64,000 nt of DNA, taken from the NCBI GenBank assembly GCA_902558435.1, contig CACEDU010000005.1, positions 39,311 through 103,310 of the forward strand, in the 5' to 3' direction. The stretch's first letter is position 1. Each line of letters starts with the position of its first letter. Below are positions 37,454 to 47,509 of this stretch, in pieces. The position numbers were made by a program, and so were the translations under genes. The stretch comes from an uncultured Pelagibacteraceae bacterium (GTDB lineage: Bacteria; Pseudomonadota; Alphaproteobacteria; Pelagibacterales; Pelagibacteraceae). The notes under the pieces are model-generated. The model was not told the origin of the DNA and did no database searches. It saw only the letters and a program-made list of their open reading frames with translations.

Positions 37454-39112
37454 ATGAAAGAGGAATTATTGTTTTGTCCCCTAGGTGGGTCTGGTGAAAT
37501 AGGAATGAACATGAACCTATTTGCATATGGTAAGCCAGATAATCAAAAATGGATTATAGTAGATGTTGGTGTAACGTTTGCAGATGATACAGTTCCTGGT
37601 GTTGATATAATTTATCCAGATCCAGGATTTATTATTGACAAAAAAGATGACTTACTAGGTATAATCCTTACACATGCACATGAAGACCATATTGGAGCAA
37701 TTGCTCATGTGTGGCCGAAATTAAAATGTAAAATTTACGCTACACCTTTTACCTCTGTTTTAATTACTGAAAAATTTAAAGAAAAAAAAATTGATATAAC
37801 TGGTTTTTTAAAAGTAGTGGATTTAAATAGCACAATTAATTTAGATCCTTTTAAAATTGAATTTGTTACACTTACTCATTCAATATTGGAACCAAATGGC
37901 CTTAGAATACAAACACCAGTAGGAAATATTTTACATACTGGTGATTGGAAATGTGATCCAGACCCATTGATAGGAGAAAATATAAATTCTGAAAGGCTTA
38001 AGGAAATTGGAAATGAGGGAGTTTTGGCAATGATATGTGACTCTACAAATGTCTTTAGTGCTGGTAGAGCTGGATCAGAACTAGATGTTCGTAAAAATTT
38101 ACTAAAAGTATTCGAAAGATTAAAAAAAAGAATAATAGTTACTTCTTTTGCTTCTAATGTAGCTAGAATGGAATCTGTTTTTCATTGTGCAGAAAAAACC
38201 GGTAGACATATCTCTCTAGTTGGAAGATCGATGCATAGAATTTTTAAAGCAGCAAGACAATGTGGTTATCTTAAGAATGTTATTGATCCTATAGACTCAA
38301 GAGATGCAAAAAATATATCTAGAGAAAAAATTGTTTATTTGTGCACTGGAAGTCAAGGCGAACCAATGGGAGCTATGAATAGGATAGTTAAATATACTCA
38401 TCCAGATGTTTATATAGAAAGAAATGATGCTGTAGTTTTTTCCTCGAAAATTATACCAGGAAATGAGAAGAAATTATATAAGTTACATAATAATTTAGTC
38501 AAAGAAGGTATTGAGGTTATATCTGAAGACAATGAATATATTCACGTTTCTGGACATCCTAACCGTGAAGACCTTAGAGATATGTATAATTGGATTAAAC
38601 CAAAAGCTGTTATCCCAGTTCATGGAGAACATAGACACATGATAGAGCACATTGAATTTGCAAAAGAAATGCAAGTTAAATACCCAGTTCAAGTAGAGAA
38701 CGGTGATATTGTTAAGTTGTATCCTGGAGAAAAACCAGAAGTCTATGACAAAGCACCAAGTGGAAGAGTTTATTTGGATGGAAATGTTGCAGTAGAGGAA
38801 GACTCAAGATCAATAAAAGAAAGAAGAAATATTTCATCAAATGGATTTTTAGAAGCTACAATTATGATTACACCAAAAGGCAACATTCACAACAAACCTT
38901 TGGTAACTTTTAGAGGTCTACCAGTGTATGAGAATGACGAGTTTATTTATGGACTAGAGGAAGAAATAGAAAGAACTATTAAAACATTTTCATTAAACAA
39001 CACAAAACAACAAGATAATCTCATAGATGCTCTTAAAATAACTTGTCGTAAATTTTCAAAAGAAAAAACTGGGAAAAAACCACTAACAAATATAAACTTG
39101 GTAAGGATTTAA
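37454..39112 (+). CDS. rnj: Ribonuclease J (metallo-beta-lactamase / beta-CASP)
   Basis: The 552-residue protein has the metal-binding motif THAHEDHIGAI (about 74), further metal ligands in LTHSILEPNG and HTGDWKCDPDPL, the beta-CASP motif region (CTGSQGEPMGAM) and VSGHPNREDLRDM. It degrades and matures RNA by 5' exo- and endonuclease activity. It is the last gene of the nuo-birA-coaX set and is 8 bases upstream of proS. Confidence 0.95.
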   Translation: MKEELLFCPLGGSGEIGMNMNLFAYGKPDNQKWIIVDVGVTFADDTVPGVDIIYPDPGFIIDKKDDLLGIILTHAHEDHIGAIAHVWPKLKCKIYATPFTSVLITEKFKEKKIDITGFLKVVDLNSTINLDPFKIEFVTLTHSILEPNGLRIQTPVGNILHTGDWKCDPDPLIGENINSERLKEIGNEGVLAMICDSTNVFSAGRAGSELDVRKNLLKVFERLKKRIIVTSFASNVARMESVFHCAEKTGRHISLVGRSMHRIFKAARQCGYLKNVIDPIDSRDAKNISREKIVYLCTGSQGEPMGAMNRIVKYTHPDVYIERNDAVVFSSKIIPGNEKKLYKLHNNLVKEGIEVISEDNEYIHVSGHPNREDLRDMYNWIKPKAVIPVHGEHRHMIEHIEFAKEMQVKYPVQVENGDIVKLYPGEKPEVYDKAPSGRVYLDGNVAVEEDSRSIKERRNISSNGFLEATIMITPKGNIHNKPLVTFRGLPVYENDEFIYGLEEEIERTIKTFSLNNTKQQDNLIDALKITCRKFSKEKTGKKPLTNINLVRI

Positions 39113-39120
39113 ATAATAAA

Positions 39121-40449
39121 ATGTATTTTTCAAAATCGTTTGTACCAATTCTTAAAAATAATCCTACAGAAGCCAAAATTAAATCTCATCAGCTAATGTT
39201 AAGAGTTGGAATGATAAAACAATCATCAGCTGGAATCTATTCATGGTTACCACTCGGTTTCAAAGTTATGAAAAAAATAGAGCAAATTGTTAGAGAAGAG
39301 CAGGATAGAATTGGCGTTCAGGAAATTCTAATGCCAACAATTCAATCATCAGAAATTTGGAAAGAAAGTGGAAGATATGATGATTATGGAGAAGAGATGT
39401 TGCGTATTAAAGATCGTCAAAATAGAGAAATGTTGTATGGACCTACCAATGAAGAGCTTGTAACAGAAATTTTTAGATCAAGTATTAAATCTTATAAATC
39501 ACTCCCACAGCTATTATATCATATTCAGTGGAAATTTAGAGATGAACTAAGACCAAGGTTTGGAATTATGAGATGCAGGGAATTTTATATGAAAGACGCT
39601 TACTCTTTTGATTTAAATGACGATGAAGCTCTTTTTTCATATAATAAATTTTTTCTCTCATACTTAAGGACTTTTAAAAGATTAAATTTATCAGCAATAC
39701 CAATGGCAGCTGATACAGGACCTATTGGTGGAAATCTTTCCCACGAATTCATAATTCTTGCTGATACTGGGGAAAGTAAAATATACACAGATAAAAGAAT
39801 ATTTGATGTGAATAGCTCATCTACTTTATTAGAAAAAAATTCGCTTACTAATTTACGACAACAATATGAAAAATTTTATTCTGTTACAGACGAGAAGTTT
39901 GACCAGAAAGAATTTGAAAAAGTAGTTCCGGAGGAATTTAGAGTAAATACAAAAGGAATAGAGGTAGGTCATATATTCTATTTTGGAGATAAATATTCAA
40001 AACCTATGAATGCTGCGGTAGATTTTAATGGTAAAAAAGAATTTGTTAAAATGGGATCTTACGGAATAGGTGTATCAAGACTAGTAGGTGCCATAATTGA
40101 GGCTAAATACAACGATAAAGATGGAATAATGAAATGGCCAATATCAGTTGCTCCTTATCATTGTGCAATAATTCCAATGATTAAAAAAAATGATACATCA
40201 AATTTAGAAAAATCGAATAAAATATTTGAATATTTAAAGTCTAAAAATATAGATGCCATCATAGATGATACTGATGAAAATATTTCTGCAAAAATTAGGA
40301 AATTGAATTTAATTGGTATTCCTTATCAGTTGATTTTAGGAAATCAAACTGATGGAGATTTATTTGAGTTTAAAGAAATTAACGGAGAAACTCAAAAATT
40401 AAATATCGAAGAAGTTGCGTCACAAATTTTAAAAGCTAAATCAAATTGA
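39121..40449 (+). CDS. proS: Prolyl-tRNA synthetase, short form without editing domain
   Basis: The 442-residue class II synthetase has QLMLRVGMIKQSSAGIYSWLPLG, the motif 2 region QIQWKFRDELRPRFGIMRCREF-like sequence IQWKFRDELRPRFG, the motif 3 SYGIGVSRLVGAIIEA, and an anticodon-binding domain (WPISVAPYHCAIIPM). It lacks the roughly 180-residue editing insertion, as is usual for alphaproteobacterial and mitochondrial ProS. It overlaps the LolC/E gene by 4 bases. Confidence 0.95.
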   Translation: MYFSKSFVPILKNNPTEAKIKSHQLMLRVGMIKQSSAGIYSWLPLGFKVMKKIEQIVREEQDRIGVQEILMPTIQSSEIWKESGRYDDYGEEMLRIKDRQNREMLYGPTNEELVTEIFRSSIKSYKSLPQLLYHIQWKFRDELRPRFGIMRCREFYMKDAYSFDLNDDEALFSYNKFFLSYLRTFKRLNLSAIPMAADTGPIGGNLSHEFIILADTGESKIYTDKRIFDVNSSSTLLEKNSLTNLRQQYEKFYSVTDEKFDQKEFEKVVPEEFRVNTKGIEVGHIFYFGDKYSKPMNAAVDFNGKKEFVKMGSYGIGVSRLVGAIIEAKYNDKDGIMKWPISVAPYHCAIIPMIKKNDTSNLEKSNKIFEYLKSKNIDAIIDDTDENISAKIRKLNLIGIPYQLILGNQTDGDLFEFKEINGETQKLNIEEVASQILKAKSN

Positions 40450-41657
40450 TCTCACAGCTAGAAAGAGAAGTTACATTTAGATTTTTAAGAACTAGAAAAA
40501 ATGATGGTTTTTTAAATATCATCTCAATTTTTTCTTTTATAGGTATTTCATTAGGTGTTGCAGTTCTAATTATTGTTATGTCAGTGATGAATGGTTTTAG
40601 AACTGAATTAATAAGTAAAATTGTAGGTTTTAATGCTCATGCAGTAGTTCAAACAGCAAATAAACCACTGGAATATATTCAAGATTTAAATTTGACAAAA
40701 AATATAGTTTCAAATGATGGAGAAGCAGTAATATTGAATAAAAATATTACTAAGGGTGTCTTCTTAAAGGGATATTTAGAAAGTGATTTTATAAACCTTC
40801 AAATAGTAAAAAATAAAGAATTTTTTGGATCGCAAAACTTAAATGATAATAATATTTCAATTGGTAAAGAATTAAGCTTTAAATTAAATGTTGATGTTGG
40901 TGATACAATTACAGTTATGTCTCCTGCAGGAATACAAACTTTAGTTGGCACACTTCCTAAACAAGAAAACTTTAAAATAGTATCAATTTTTGATAGTGGT
41001 TTGTCAGACTATAATGAAAATATTGCATATATTAATTTACAAACACTTGAGAGTTTTTTTAATAAAAATAAAGAAGATAGGTTTTTAGAACTCTATTTTA
41101 AAGATCCAAAAAATATAGAAATTCATAAAAAAAATTTAACAGCTCTATTTCCAGATGGATTAGTTTATACTTGGTCTGATATGAATAAATCATTATTTTC
41201 AGCTTTGAAAGTGGAAAGAAATGTTATGTTTATAATTTTATCTTTGATAATTATTGTTGCAGCATTTAATATAATATCTGGACTTACAATTTTAGTTAAA
41301 AATAAAACAAGAGATATAGGCATACTTAAATCAATTGGGGTATCAAATAAATCTATAAAAAAAATCTTCTTTTTAGTGGGTTTTTTTATAGGAACATCAG
41401 CGACAATATTCGGAGTAGCTGTTGGCACTCTTTTCTCTATTTATGTAGAAAATATTAGACAATTTATCTCAAATTTATTTGGTATTTCTCTTTTCCCAGA
41501 AGATATTTATATTTTAAATTCTATGCCTTCTGAAATAAACATAAGTTCAATAATAATAATCTCTCTTTGTTCAATATTTGCAACAATTTTAGTATCTATA
41601 TATCCAGCTTCGAAGGTATCTTCGTTAGATACAGTTAAAACACTTAAATATGAATAA
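40446..41657 (+). CDS. lolC: Lipoprotein-releasing ABC transporter permease (LolC/LolE family)
   Basis: The 403-residue protein has an N-terminal membrane helix with IGISLGVAVLIIVMSVMNGFR, a large periplasmic domain (about 50-260) and three C-terminal helices, with the cytoplasmic-loop motif VKNKTRDIGILKSIGVSNKSI that contacts the ATPase. With LolD it extracts lipoproteins from the inner membrane. The start is TTG overlapping the proS stop (TTGA). It overlaps lolD by 8 bases. Only one permease gene is present, so it may form a homodimer (LolF-like). Confidence 0.92.
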   Translation: MISQLEREVTFRFLRTRKNDGFLNIISIFSFIGISLGVAVLIIVMSVMNGFRTELISKIVGFNAHAVVQTANKPLEYIQDLNLTKNIVSNDGEAVILNKNITKGVFLKGYLESDFINLQIVKNKEFFGSQNLNDNNISIGKELSFKLNVDVGDTITVMSPAGIQTLVGTLPKQENFKIVSIFDSGLSDYNENIAYINLQTLESFFNKNKEDRFLELYFKDPKNIEIHKKNLTALFPDGLVYTWSDMNKSLFSALKVERNVMFIILSLIIIVAAFNIISGLTILVKNKTRDIGILKSIGVSNKSIKKIFFLVGFFIGTSATIFGVAVGTLFSIYVENIRQFISNLFGISLFPEDIYILNSMPSEINISSIIIISLCSIFATILVSIYPASKVSSLDTVKTLKYE

Positions 41658-42333
41658 TTTTATTAAAATAAAAAACATTACAAAAAAATATGAGAAAAAT
41701 AAAACTATAAAAGTTTTAAATGATATTTCATTTAATTTTGAATCTGGAAAAACTTACTCTATTATGGGGCCATCTGGATCGGGAAAATCAACATTAATCA
41801 ATTTATTATCATTGATCGATAAACCCACTATAGGTTCAATCGAAATAAGCAATAATAAGATAAAGTCAAATAATAAAGTTGAAAATGATTTAATTAGAGC
41901 AAGAAAGATAGGAATTATATATCAAGACAAAAATTTATTGTCAGATTTTACAGCCTTAGAAAATGTTTACTTGCCTAACTTGCTAATTTCTAAAGAAAAA
42001 CAAAAGTCTATAGAACTTGCAAAAAAATTAATAAAAAATGTTGGCATGTCATCCAGAATAAACCATTTTCCTAATGAATTATCTGGAGGTGAAAACCAAC
42101 GTATTGCCATAGCAAGGGCATTAATTAATAATCCTGACATTATATTAGCTGATGAACCAACAGGCAGTCTAGACTCTGATAATGCAAAACTTATATTTAA
42201 AATCTTATTTAATTTAAAAAATAAAAATAGGATTATCATTTTTGCAACTCACAATAGATATTTTGCAAATATGGCAGATTGTAAAATTATGATGAATGAT
42301 GGTAATATACAAATCATCAATGCCAGAACTTAA
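41650..42333 (+). CDS. lolD: Lipoprotein-releasing ABC transporter ATPase LolD
   Basis: The 227-residue ABC ATPase has Walker A GPSGSGKSTLINLL (about 39), the signature motif LSGGENQRIAIARAL (about 144) and Walker B DIILADEPTGSLDS (about 164). It powers the LolC/E permease encoded immediately upstream. Its 3' end overlaps the chosen start of dnaE by 14 bases. Confidence 0.95.
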   Translation: MNNFIKIKNITKKYEKNKTIKVLNDISFNFESGKTYSIMGPSGSGKSTLINLLSLIDKPTIGSIEISNNKIKSNNKVENDLIRARKIGIIYQDKNLLSDFTALENVYLPNLLISKEKQKSIELAKKLIKNVGMSSRINHFPNELSGGENQRIAIARALINNPDIILADEPTGSLDSDNAKLIFKILFNLKNKNRIIIFATHNRYFANMADCKIMMNDGNIQIINART

Positions 42334-45300
42334 AAAATCTTTTAATCAAATTAAAATTCACTCTCAATACTCAATTTGTGAAGGTGCATTAAAAATTGAA
42401 AATCTTAAAGAGTATTGTAAGAAAAATAAGATACAATCTGTAGGTTTAAGTGATACTTATAATTTATCAGGAGCTTTAGAATTTTCTGAAAGTATTTCAT
42501 CAGTAGGTACACAACCTATTATAGGATCTCAAGTTCAATTTAGATTTAAAAATACTTATGGACTTATTCCACTTATCGCCAAAAATTATATTGGCTATAA
42601 AAATATAATCGAACTTTCTTCAAAAGCTTATTTAGAAATAGCCGATACAGATGATCCACATTGTTTGATAGATGATTTAATAAAATATAGTGATGGAATA
42701 ATTGTTCTTTCTGGAGCAGTTAATAATTTGATAGGTAATATTTTTAATAAAGGATTAACTGATGAAATAGACGAATTAATAAAACTTTTAAAAAATAATT
42801 TTAAAGAAAATTTTTATTTAGAAATTCAAAGACATGGTGACAAAAATGAAAAAGAATTTGAAATCTTTAATCTTAATCTTTCAAAAAAATATCAAATACC
42901 AATCATAGCCACTAATGAAGTTTACTATTTGAATAAGGAGATGCATGAAGCTCACGATGCATTGATGTGTATTGGTCAAAAAACTTACATAAATGATCAA
43001 AAAAGGTTAAAACTAACAGATAATCATTACTTCAAATCTTCAGCAGAAATGTCAGAGATTTTTAAAGATCTGCCCGAGGCATTAGAAAATAATTATAATT
43101 TACCTTACAGATGTGATTTCAGACCTATTACTTCTAAACCTATACTGCCCAATATTAGCACAAATATAACAAGTGTTGATGATAAGTTAAAAAAGGACTC
43201 TTTTGATGGACTGGAAGAAAAATTTAAAAAAGATCCAGAGCTTATAAAAAAAATATCAAATAATATTGACATTATAGAAAACTATAAAGATAGGTTAAAT
43301 CATGAAATAAAAATCATAACTGAGATGAATTATTCAGGATATTTTTTAATTGTTTCAGATTATATAAAGTGGGCAAAAGATAATAATATACCAGTTGGTC
43401 CTGGAAGAGGATCAGGAGCAGGTTCACTTGTTGCTTGGTGTTTGTCTATAACTGATGTTGATCCAATAAAATTTAATTTAATCTTTGAGAGATTTTTAAA
43501 CCCTGACAGGATTTCTATGCCTGATTTTGATATAGATTTTTGTGAGGAAAAAAGAGATCAGGTTTTTAAATATTTGACAACCAAATATAAGGATAGTGTC
43601 GCTCACATTATAACATTTGGAAAACTTAAAGCTAGAATGGTTATAAGAGATGTTGGACGTGTGTTAGGATTACCATATGGTTTTATAGATAGCATTTGTA
43701 AAATGATTCCATTTGATCCATCTAGACCATTAACTCTACAAGAAAGCATCAATGTAGAGCCAAGATTACAAAAATTAATTAATGAGGATAAAAGGGTTAG
43801 TCGTCTAATGGAGCTATCTTTAAAACTTGAAGGGTTAAATAGAAATGTTGCAACTCATGCAGCTGGCGTTGTTATAGCAGACAAAAAGTTAACAGAAACC
43901 GTCCCTTTGTACAGGGATTCGTCTGCAGATTTATTACTACCTTCTACACAATTTGACATGTATTCAGCTGAGAATGCTGGATTAGTTAAATTTGACTTTT
44001 TGGGCTTAAAAACTTTAACAGTAATTAATAAGTCTCAAAAACTTATAGAAAAAAAACACCCAAATTTTAAAATTGAAACTATTAATTACGAGGATCAAAA
44101 AGTATTTGATCTTTTATCTAGTGGCAAAACAGTCGGATTATTTCAATTAGAGAGTTCTGGAATGAAGGATGCTCTAATCAACATGAAACCTAACCACTTG
44201 GAGGATATTATTGCATTAGTTGCATTATATAGACCTGGTCCTATGAGTAATATTCCTATTTATAACGATTGCAAACATGGAAAGAGAGAACCAGACTATT
44301 TACATCCTAAATTAGAGGAAATTTTGAAACCAACTTATGGTGTGATTATTTATCAAGAGCAAGTTATGCAAATTGCTCAAGTTTTATCTGGATTTACAGC
44401 AGGTGAAGCAGACATATTAAGAAGAGCTATGGGTAAAAAAAAAAGAGCAGAACTTGAAAAGCAAAAAGAAAGATTTATCGAAGGAGCACATAATAATGGT
44501 ATTAGTAAAGATATTGCAGCTGGAATTTTTTTAAAAATTGAACCATTTGCTGAATATGGATTTAATAAAAGTCATGCAGCTGCGTACGCAATAATAGCAT
44601 ATCAGACAGCATTTTTAAAAACATACTATCCACATGAGTTTTTTGCCGCTTCTATGTCAATGGAGCTTTCAAACCAAAAAAAATTGAGTGAATTTTATGA
44701 AGAACTTAAAAGATTGGATATAAATATAATCCGTCCAGATATTAATAAATGCTATGCTGATTTTTCTTCAGACGGTAAAAATTTTCTATACGCATTAGGA
44801 GCAATTAAAAGTGTTGGATTTGAAGCAATTTCAAATATTGTAAAAGAGAGAACAAAAAATGGGAAGTACAAAGATCTAACAGATTTTATAAATCGTGTTA
44901 ATCCAAAAGACATAAATAAATTGCAGTTGGAGGGTCTTGTGAAAGCAGGAGCTTTTGATAATTTGAATAAGAATAGACAATCCTTATATAATTCAATACC
45001 TAACATTATTTTAAAGTCAAAAAATATTTTTGAAAATAATTCTGCAAACCAAATAGATTTATTTAAAGAAGAAAACGATATGACTTATTTAGAAATAGTT
45101 CAAGATTGGAATATAGATATTAAATTGTCAAAAGAATTTGAAACCCTGGGTTTCTTTATTTCTGACCATCCTCTACATCAGTATAAATCACTTTTTAATC
45201 AATATAATATTATTGATTACGAAGAGTTTAATTCAAATGAAAATATTTTAAGTTCAAATATTGCATCCACAATACTAAAGGTTCAAGAAAAGAAAACACA

Positions 45301-45721
45301 AAAAGGAACTTCTTATGCAATTATTAAATTTTCTGATTTATCTGGTGTTTTTGAATTATTTGTATTTTCAGATGTATTTGAGACAAATAGAGAAATATTA
45401 ATTGAAGGTAATTCTGTAATGGTTACTTTAGTTAAAAATTATCAAGATGAAAACAAAATACAAAAAAAAATTAATATAAGAAAAATTATTTCTATGAAAG
45501 AAGTTATTGACAAACCATTAGATGAAGTAACAATCAAAATTAAAAAGATAGATGATATTGCAAAAATTAATAAATTAAGTTTAGAAGCAGGCAAAACTAA
45601 AGTGATAATAGATGTTGAGGTTGATAAAAAAAGGATGTCTTTTCAATTGAATGAAAAAAGAAAAATAGATCACAAAATGCTTAATTTAATGAGAAATGAG
45701 GAAAATATTGATGTTCTCTAA
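42320..45721 (+). CDS. dnaE: DNA polymerase III alpha subunit
   Basis: I use ATG 42320 (1133 residues), because MPELKKSFNQIKIHSQYSICEGA aligns with the usual N-terminus; the track start at 42296 adds eight residues inside lolD. The protein has the PHP domain (HSQYSICEGA), the catalytic Asp pair in PDFDIDFCEEKRDQV (about 395), the palm-thumb motifs VGPGRGSGAGSLVAWCL and YRPGPMSN, and a C-terminal OB domain (about 960-1050). It replicates the chromosome. The lolCD-dnaE arrangement is common in alphaproteobacteria. Confidence 0.96.
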   Translation: MPELKKSFNQIKIHSQYSICEGALKIENLKEYCKKNKIQSVGLSDTYNLSGALEFSESISSVGTQPIIGSQVQFRFKNTYGLIPLIAKNYIGYKNIIELSSKAYLEIADTDDPHCLIDDLIKYSDGIIVLSGAVNNLIGNIFNKGLTDEIDELIKLLKNNFKENFYLEIQRHGDKNEKEFEIFNLNLSKKYQIPIIATNEVYYLNKEMHEAHDALMCIGQKTYINDQKRLKLTDNHYFKSSAEMSEIFKDLPEALENNYNLPYRCDFRPITSKPILPNISTNITSVDDKLKKDSFDGLEEKFKKDPELIKKISNNIDIIENYKDRLNHEIKIITEMNYSGYFLIVSDYIKWAKDNNIPVGPGRGSGAGSLVAWCLSITDVDPIKFNLIFERFLNPDRISMPDFDIDFCEEKRDQVFKYLTTKYKDSVAHIITFGKLKARMVIRDVGRVLGLPYGFIDSICKMIPFDPSRPLTLQESINVEPRLQKLINEDKRVSRLMELSLKLEGLNRNVATHAAGVVIADKKLTETVPLYRDSSADLLLPSTQFDMYSAENAGLVKFDFLGLKTLTVINKSQKLIEKKHPNFKIETINYEDQKVFDLLSSGKTVGLFQLESSGMKDALINMKPNHLEDIIALVALYRPGPMSNIPIYNDCKHGKREPDYLHPKLEEILKPTYGVIIYQEQVMQIAQVLSGFTAGEADILRRAMGKKKRAELEKQKERFIEGAHNNGISKDIAAGIFLKIEPFAEYGFNKSHAAAYAIIAYQTAFLKTYYPHEFFAASMSMELSNQKKLSEFYEELKRLDINIIRPDINKCYADFSSDGKNFLYALGAIKSVGFEAISNIVKERTKNGKYKDLTDFINRVNPKDINKLQLEGLVKAGAFDNLNKNRQSLYNSIPNIILKSKNIFENNSANQIDLFKEENDMTYLEIVQDWNIDIKLSKEFETLGFFISDHPLHQYKSLFNQYNIIDYEEFNSNENILSSNIASTILKVQEKKTQKGTSYAIIKFSDLSGVFELFVFSDVFETNREILIEGNSVMVTLVKNYQDENKIQKKINIRKIISMKEVIDKPLDEVTIKIKKIDDIAKINKLSLEAGKTKVIIDVEVDKKRMSFQLNEKRKIDHKMLNLMRNEENIDVL

Positions 45722-45776
45722 AAAAAACTTGTTTTTTTCTCCTTTTTTTGTAAATAGTTCCATAAATTAATACGCA

Positions 45777-45845
45777 CACAATTTCTGGTTTTATACCTCC
45801 GGTCCTTTTTAGGCAGTAATTGTGGTGGCACAACCGGGAAAAAAT
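45777..45845 (+). promoter_or_regulatory. Structured rpsB (S2) mRNA leader with alternative pairings
   Basis: The 124-base spacer before rpsB is unusually GC-rich for this genome near its 3' end. CACAATT (45777-45783) can pair with AATTGTG (45818-45824). The overlapping TTGTG can instead form a hairpin with CACAA (45829-45833). CCGG (45799-45802) can pair with CCGG (45834-45837) just before the ribosome binding site, either as a stem or as a pseudoknot with the first pairing. This fits a protein-binding autoregulatory leader. I recall that an S2 leader was proposed for Pelagibacter by comparative genomics. The exact pairing here is my own reading. Confidence 0.6.
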
Positions 45846-46634
45846 ATGAAAATACCAAATCTTACAATAGAACAATTATTAGAAGCTGGCGTACATCTAG
45901 GCCACAAAACATTGAGATGGAATCCAAAAATGAAAAAATTTATTTTTGGCAAAAGAGACTCTATTCACATTATAGATTTAACTCAAACTCTAGAACTAAC
46001 TAAAACTGCACTTGAAAAGGTTTATTCAACTATCTCATCTGGTGGTAAAATTTTATTTATTTCTACTAAAAAACAAGCATCTGAGGCAATAGCTGATTTA
46101 GCAAAAGATACAGATCAATTTTATGTAAATTATAGATGGTTAGGTGGAATGTTAACTAATTGGGGAACAATATCTAATTCAATAAAAAAATTGGATAAAA
46201 TTGAGTTAGACCTTCAATCTGAAAACAGAGGATTTACAAAAAAAGAATTATTGAAAATGAGTGGGCAGAGAGATAAATTGCAAAGATCGTTAGGTGGAAT
46301 TTCATCCATGAAAAAAATTCCTGATCTTGTATTTATAATTGACACAAACTATGAGTCACTAGCAATAAAAGAGTCTATAAAATTAGGTATACCAATTATA
46401 GCAGTTTTGGATACAAATTCAGATCCTGATGGTATTGATTTTCCTATACCAGGAAATGATGATGCGAGAAGATCAATTGATTTATATTGTAATTTGTTAA
46501 AAGAAACAATTTTAAATGCAAAAAAAGAAAATCCTCAAAATAATAGCGTTGAAAATCCAATAGCTGAAGAAAAAAATGATATTTCAAAAGAATTAAAAAA
46601 AGAGGAAATTTCAAAAGATGCAAAATTAAATTAA
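45846..46634 (+). CDS. rpsB: Ribosomal protein S2
   Basis: I choose ATG 45846 (262 residues) because MKIPNLTIEQLLEAGVHLGHKTLRWNPKM matches the S2 start. The track's GTG start lies in the structured leader. The core (LLEAGVHLGHKT, KILFISTKKQASEAI, YRWLGGMLTNW, DTNSDPDGIDFPIPGNDD) is complete. The C-terminal tail of about 35 residues is acidic/lysine-rich and not part of the core fold. It is in an rpsB-tsf operon and probably autoregulated by S2 through the leader. Confidence 0.96.
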   Translation: MKIPNLTIEQLLEAGVHLGHKTLRWNPKMKKFIFGKRDSIHIIDLTQTLELTKTALEKVYSTISSGGKILFISTKKQASEAIADLAKDTDQFYVNYRWLGGMLTNWGTISNSIKKLDKIELDLQSENRGFTKKELLKMSGQRDKLQRSLGGISSMKKIPDLVFIIDTNYESLAIKESIKLGIPIIAVLDTNSDPDGIDFPIPGNDDARRSIDLYCNLLKETILNAKKENPQNNSVENPIAEEKNDISKELKKEEISKDAKLN

Positions 46635-46657
46635 ATTGATAATTTATCAAAAAAATA

Positions 46658-47509
46658 ATGAGTGAAATTGAGAAAGTTAAACAATTAAGAAAATCAACTG
46701 GTGCAGGTTTTAAAGACTGCAATTCAGCATTAAAAGAGTCAAATGGAGATCTGGATAAAGCAGCAGAAATTTTAAGAGTTAAAGGTATTGCAAAAGCTTC
46801 AAAAAAAATGTCTAGAAATGCAAATGAGGGGGTAGTTGTAGTTTCAGGTAATGAAAAGAAAATGTCCATCATTGAAGTTAATTGTGAAACAGATTTTGTT
46901 GCAAAAAACGATGATTTTATTGAATTCGTAAAAGAACTTAGCGAATTAAACAATACTCACTCATCAAGTATTGAAGATGTTAAAAAAGCCTCAATGAAAA
47001 ATAAAAAAACTGTTGATGAAAATCTAGTAGCATTAATAGCAAAGATTGGAGAAAAAATAACAATTGGGAGATCGAAAACTTTTAATAAAGAAAATTCTAA
47101 AAATTATTTTTACCAACATTCTGTAATAAAAGATAATGTTTCTAAATTAATAGTTATCGTCTCTTTAAATACAACTGAAAAATCTGAAAAAATTGATTTA
47201 TTTGGCAAACATTTATCTATGCATATTGCTGCCTCTAATCCGATTGCTTTAACATCAGATTTAATTGATAAAGAATTATTGAATAAAGAGGCTGATTTAA
47301 TAGCTGAAGAATTAAAAAATTCTGGAAAACCAGAAGAAATTGCAAATAAAATAAGTTTGGGTAAGATTAATAAATTTAAAGATGAAAATAGCTTATTAAC
47401 ACAAGATTGGGTGATGGATACTAAAATGAAAGTGCATGAAGTATTAAAAAATTTAGAAATTCCAAATTTAAGTATCGGTGAATTTATTAGATTAAAAATA
47501 GGTGAATAA
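46658..47509 (+). CDS. tsf: Elongation factor Ts
   Basis: The 283-residue protein has the UBA-like N-terminal domain ([21 protein letters not shown]) and the EF-Tu-interacting region ([15 protein letters not shown], about 68). It exchanges GDP for GTP on EF-Tu. It is 23 bases after rpsB and overlaps frr by one base (TAATG). pyrH, normally between tsf and frr in this cluster, is absent. Confidence 0.96.
   Translation: MSEIEKVKQLRKSTGAGFKDCNSALKESNGDLDKAAEILRVKGIAKASKKMSRNANEGVVVVSGNEKKMSIIEVNCETDFVAKNDDFIEFVKELSELNNTHSSSIEDVKKASMKNKKTVDENLVALIAKIGEKITIGRSKTFNKENSKNYFYQHSVIKDNVSKLIVIVSLNTTEKSEKIDLFGKHLSMHIAASNPIALTSDLIDKELLNKEADLIAEELKNSGKPEEIANKISLGKINKFKDENSLLTQDWVMDTKMKVHEVLKNLEIPNLSIGEFIRLKIGE

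Noticed and set aside
45720-45748. Possible dnaE terminator (AAAAAACTTGTTTTTT then T tract)
   Set aside because: The stem is almost all A-T with a two-base loop. Such patterns arise easily in this base composition.
46444-46953. 169-residue minus-strand ORF across rpsB and tsf
   Set aside because: It spans two certain genes and the spacer in antisense, with low-complexity Leu/Phe content from A-rich sequence.
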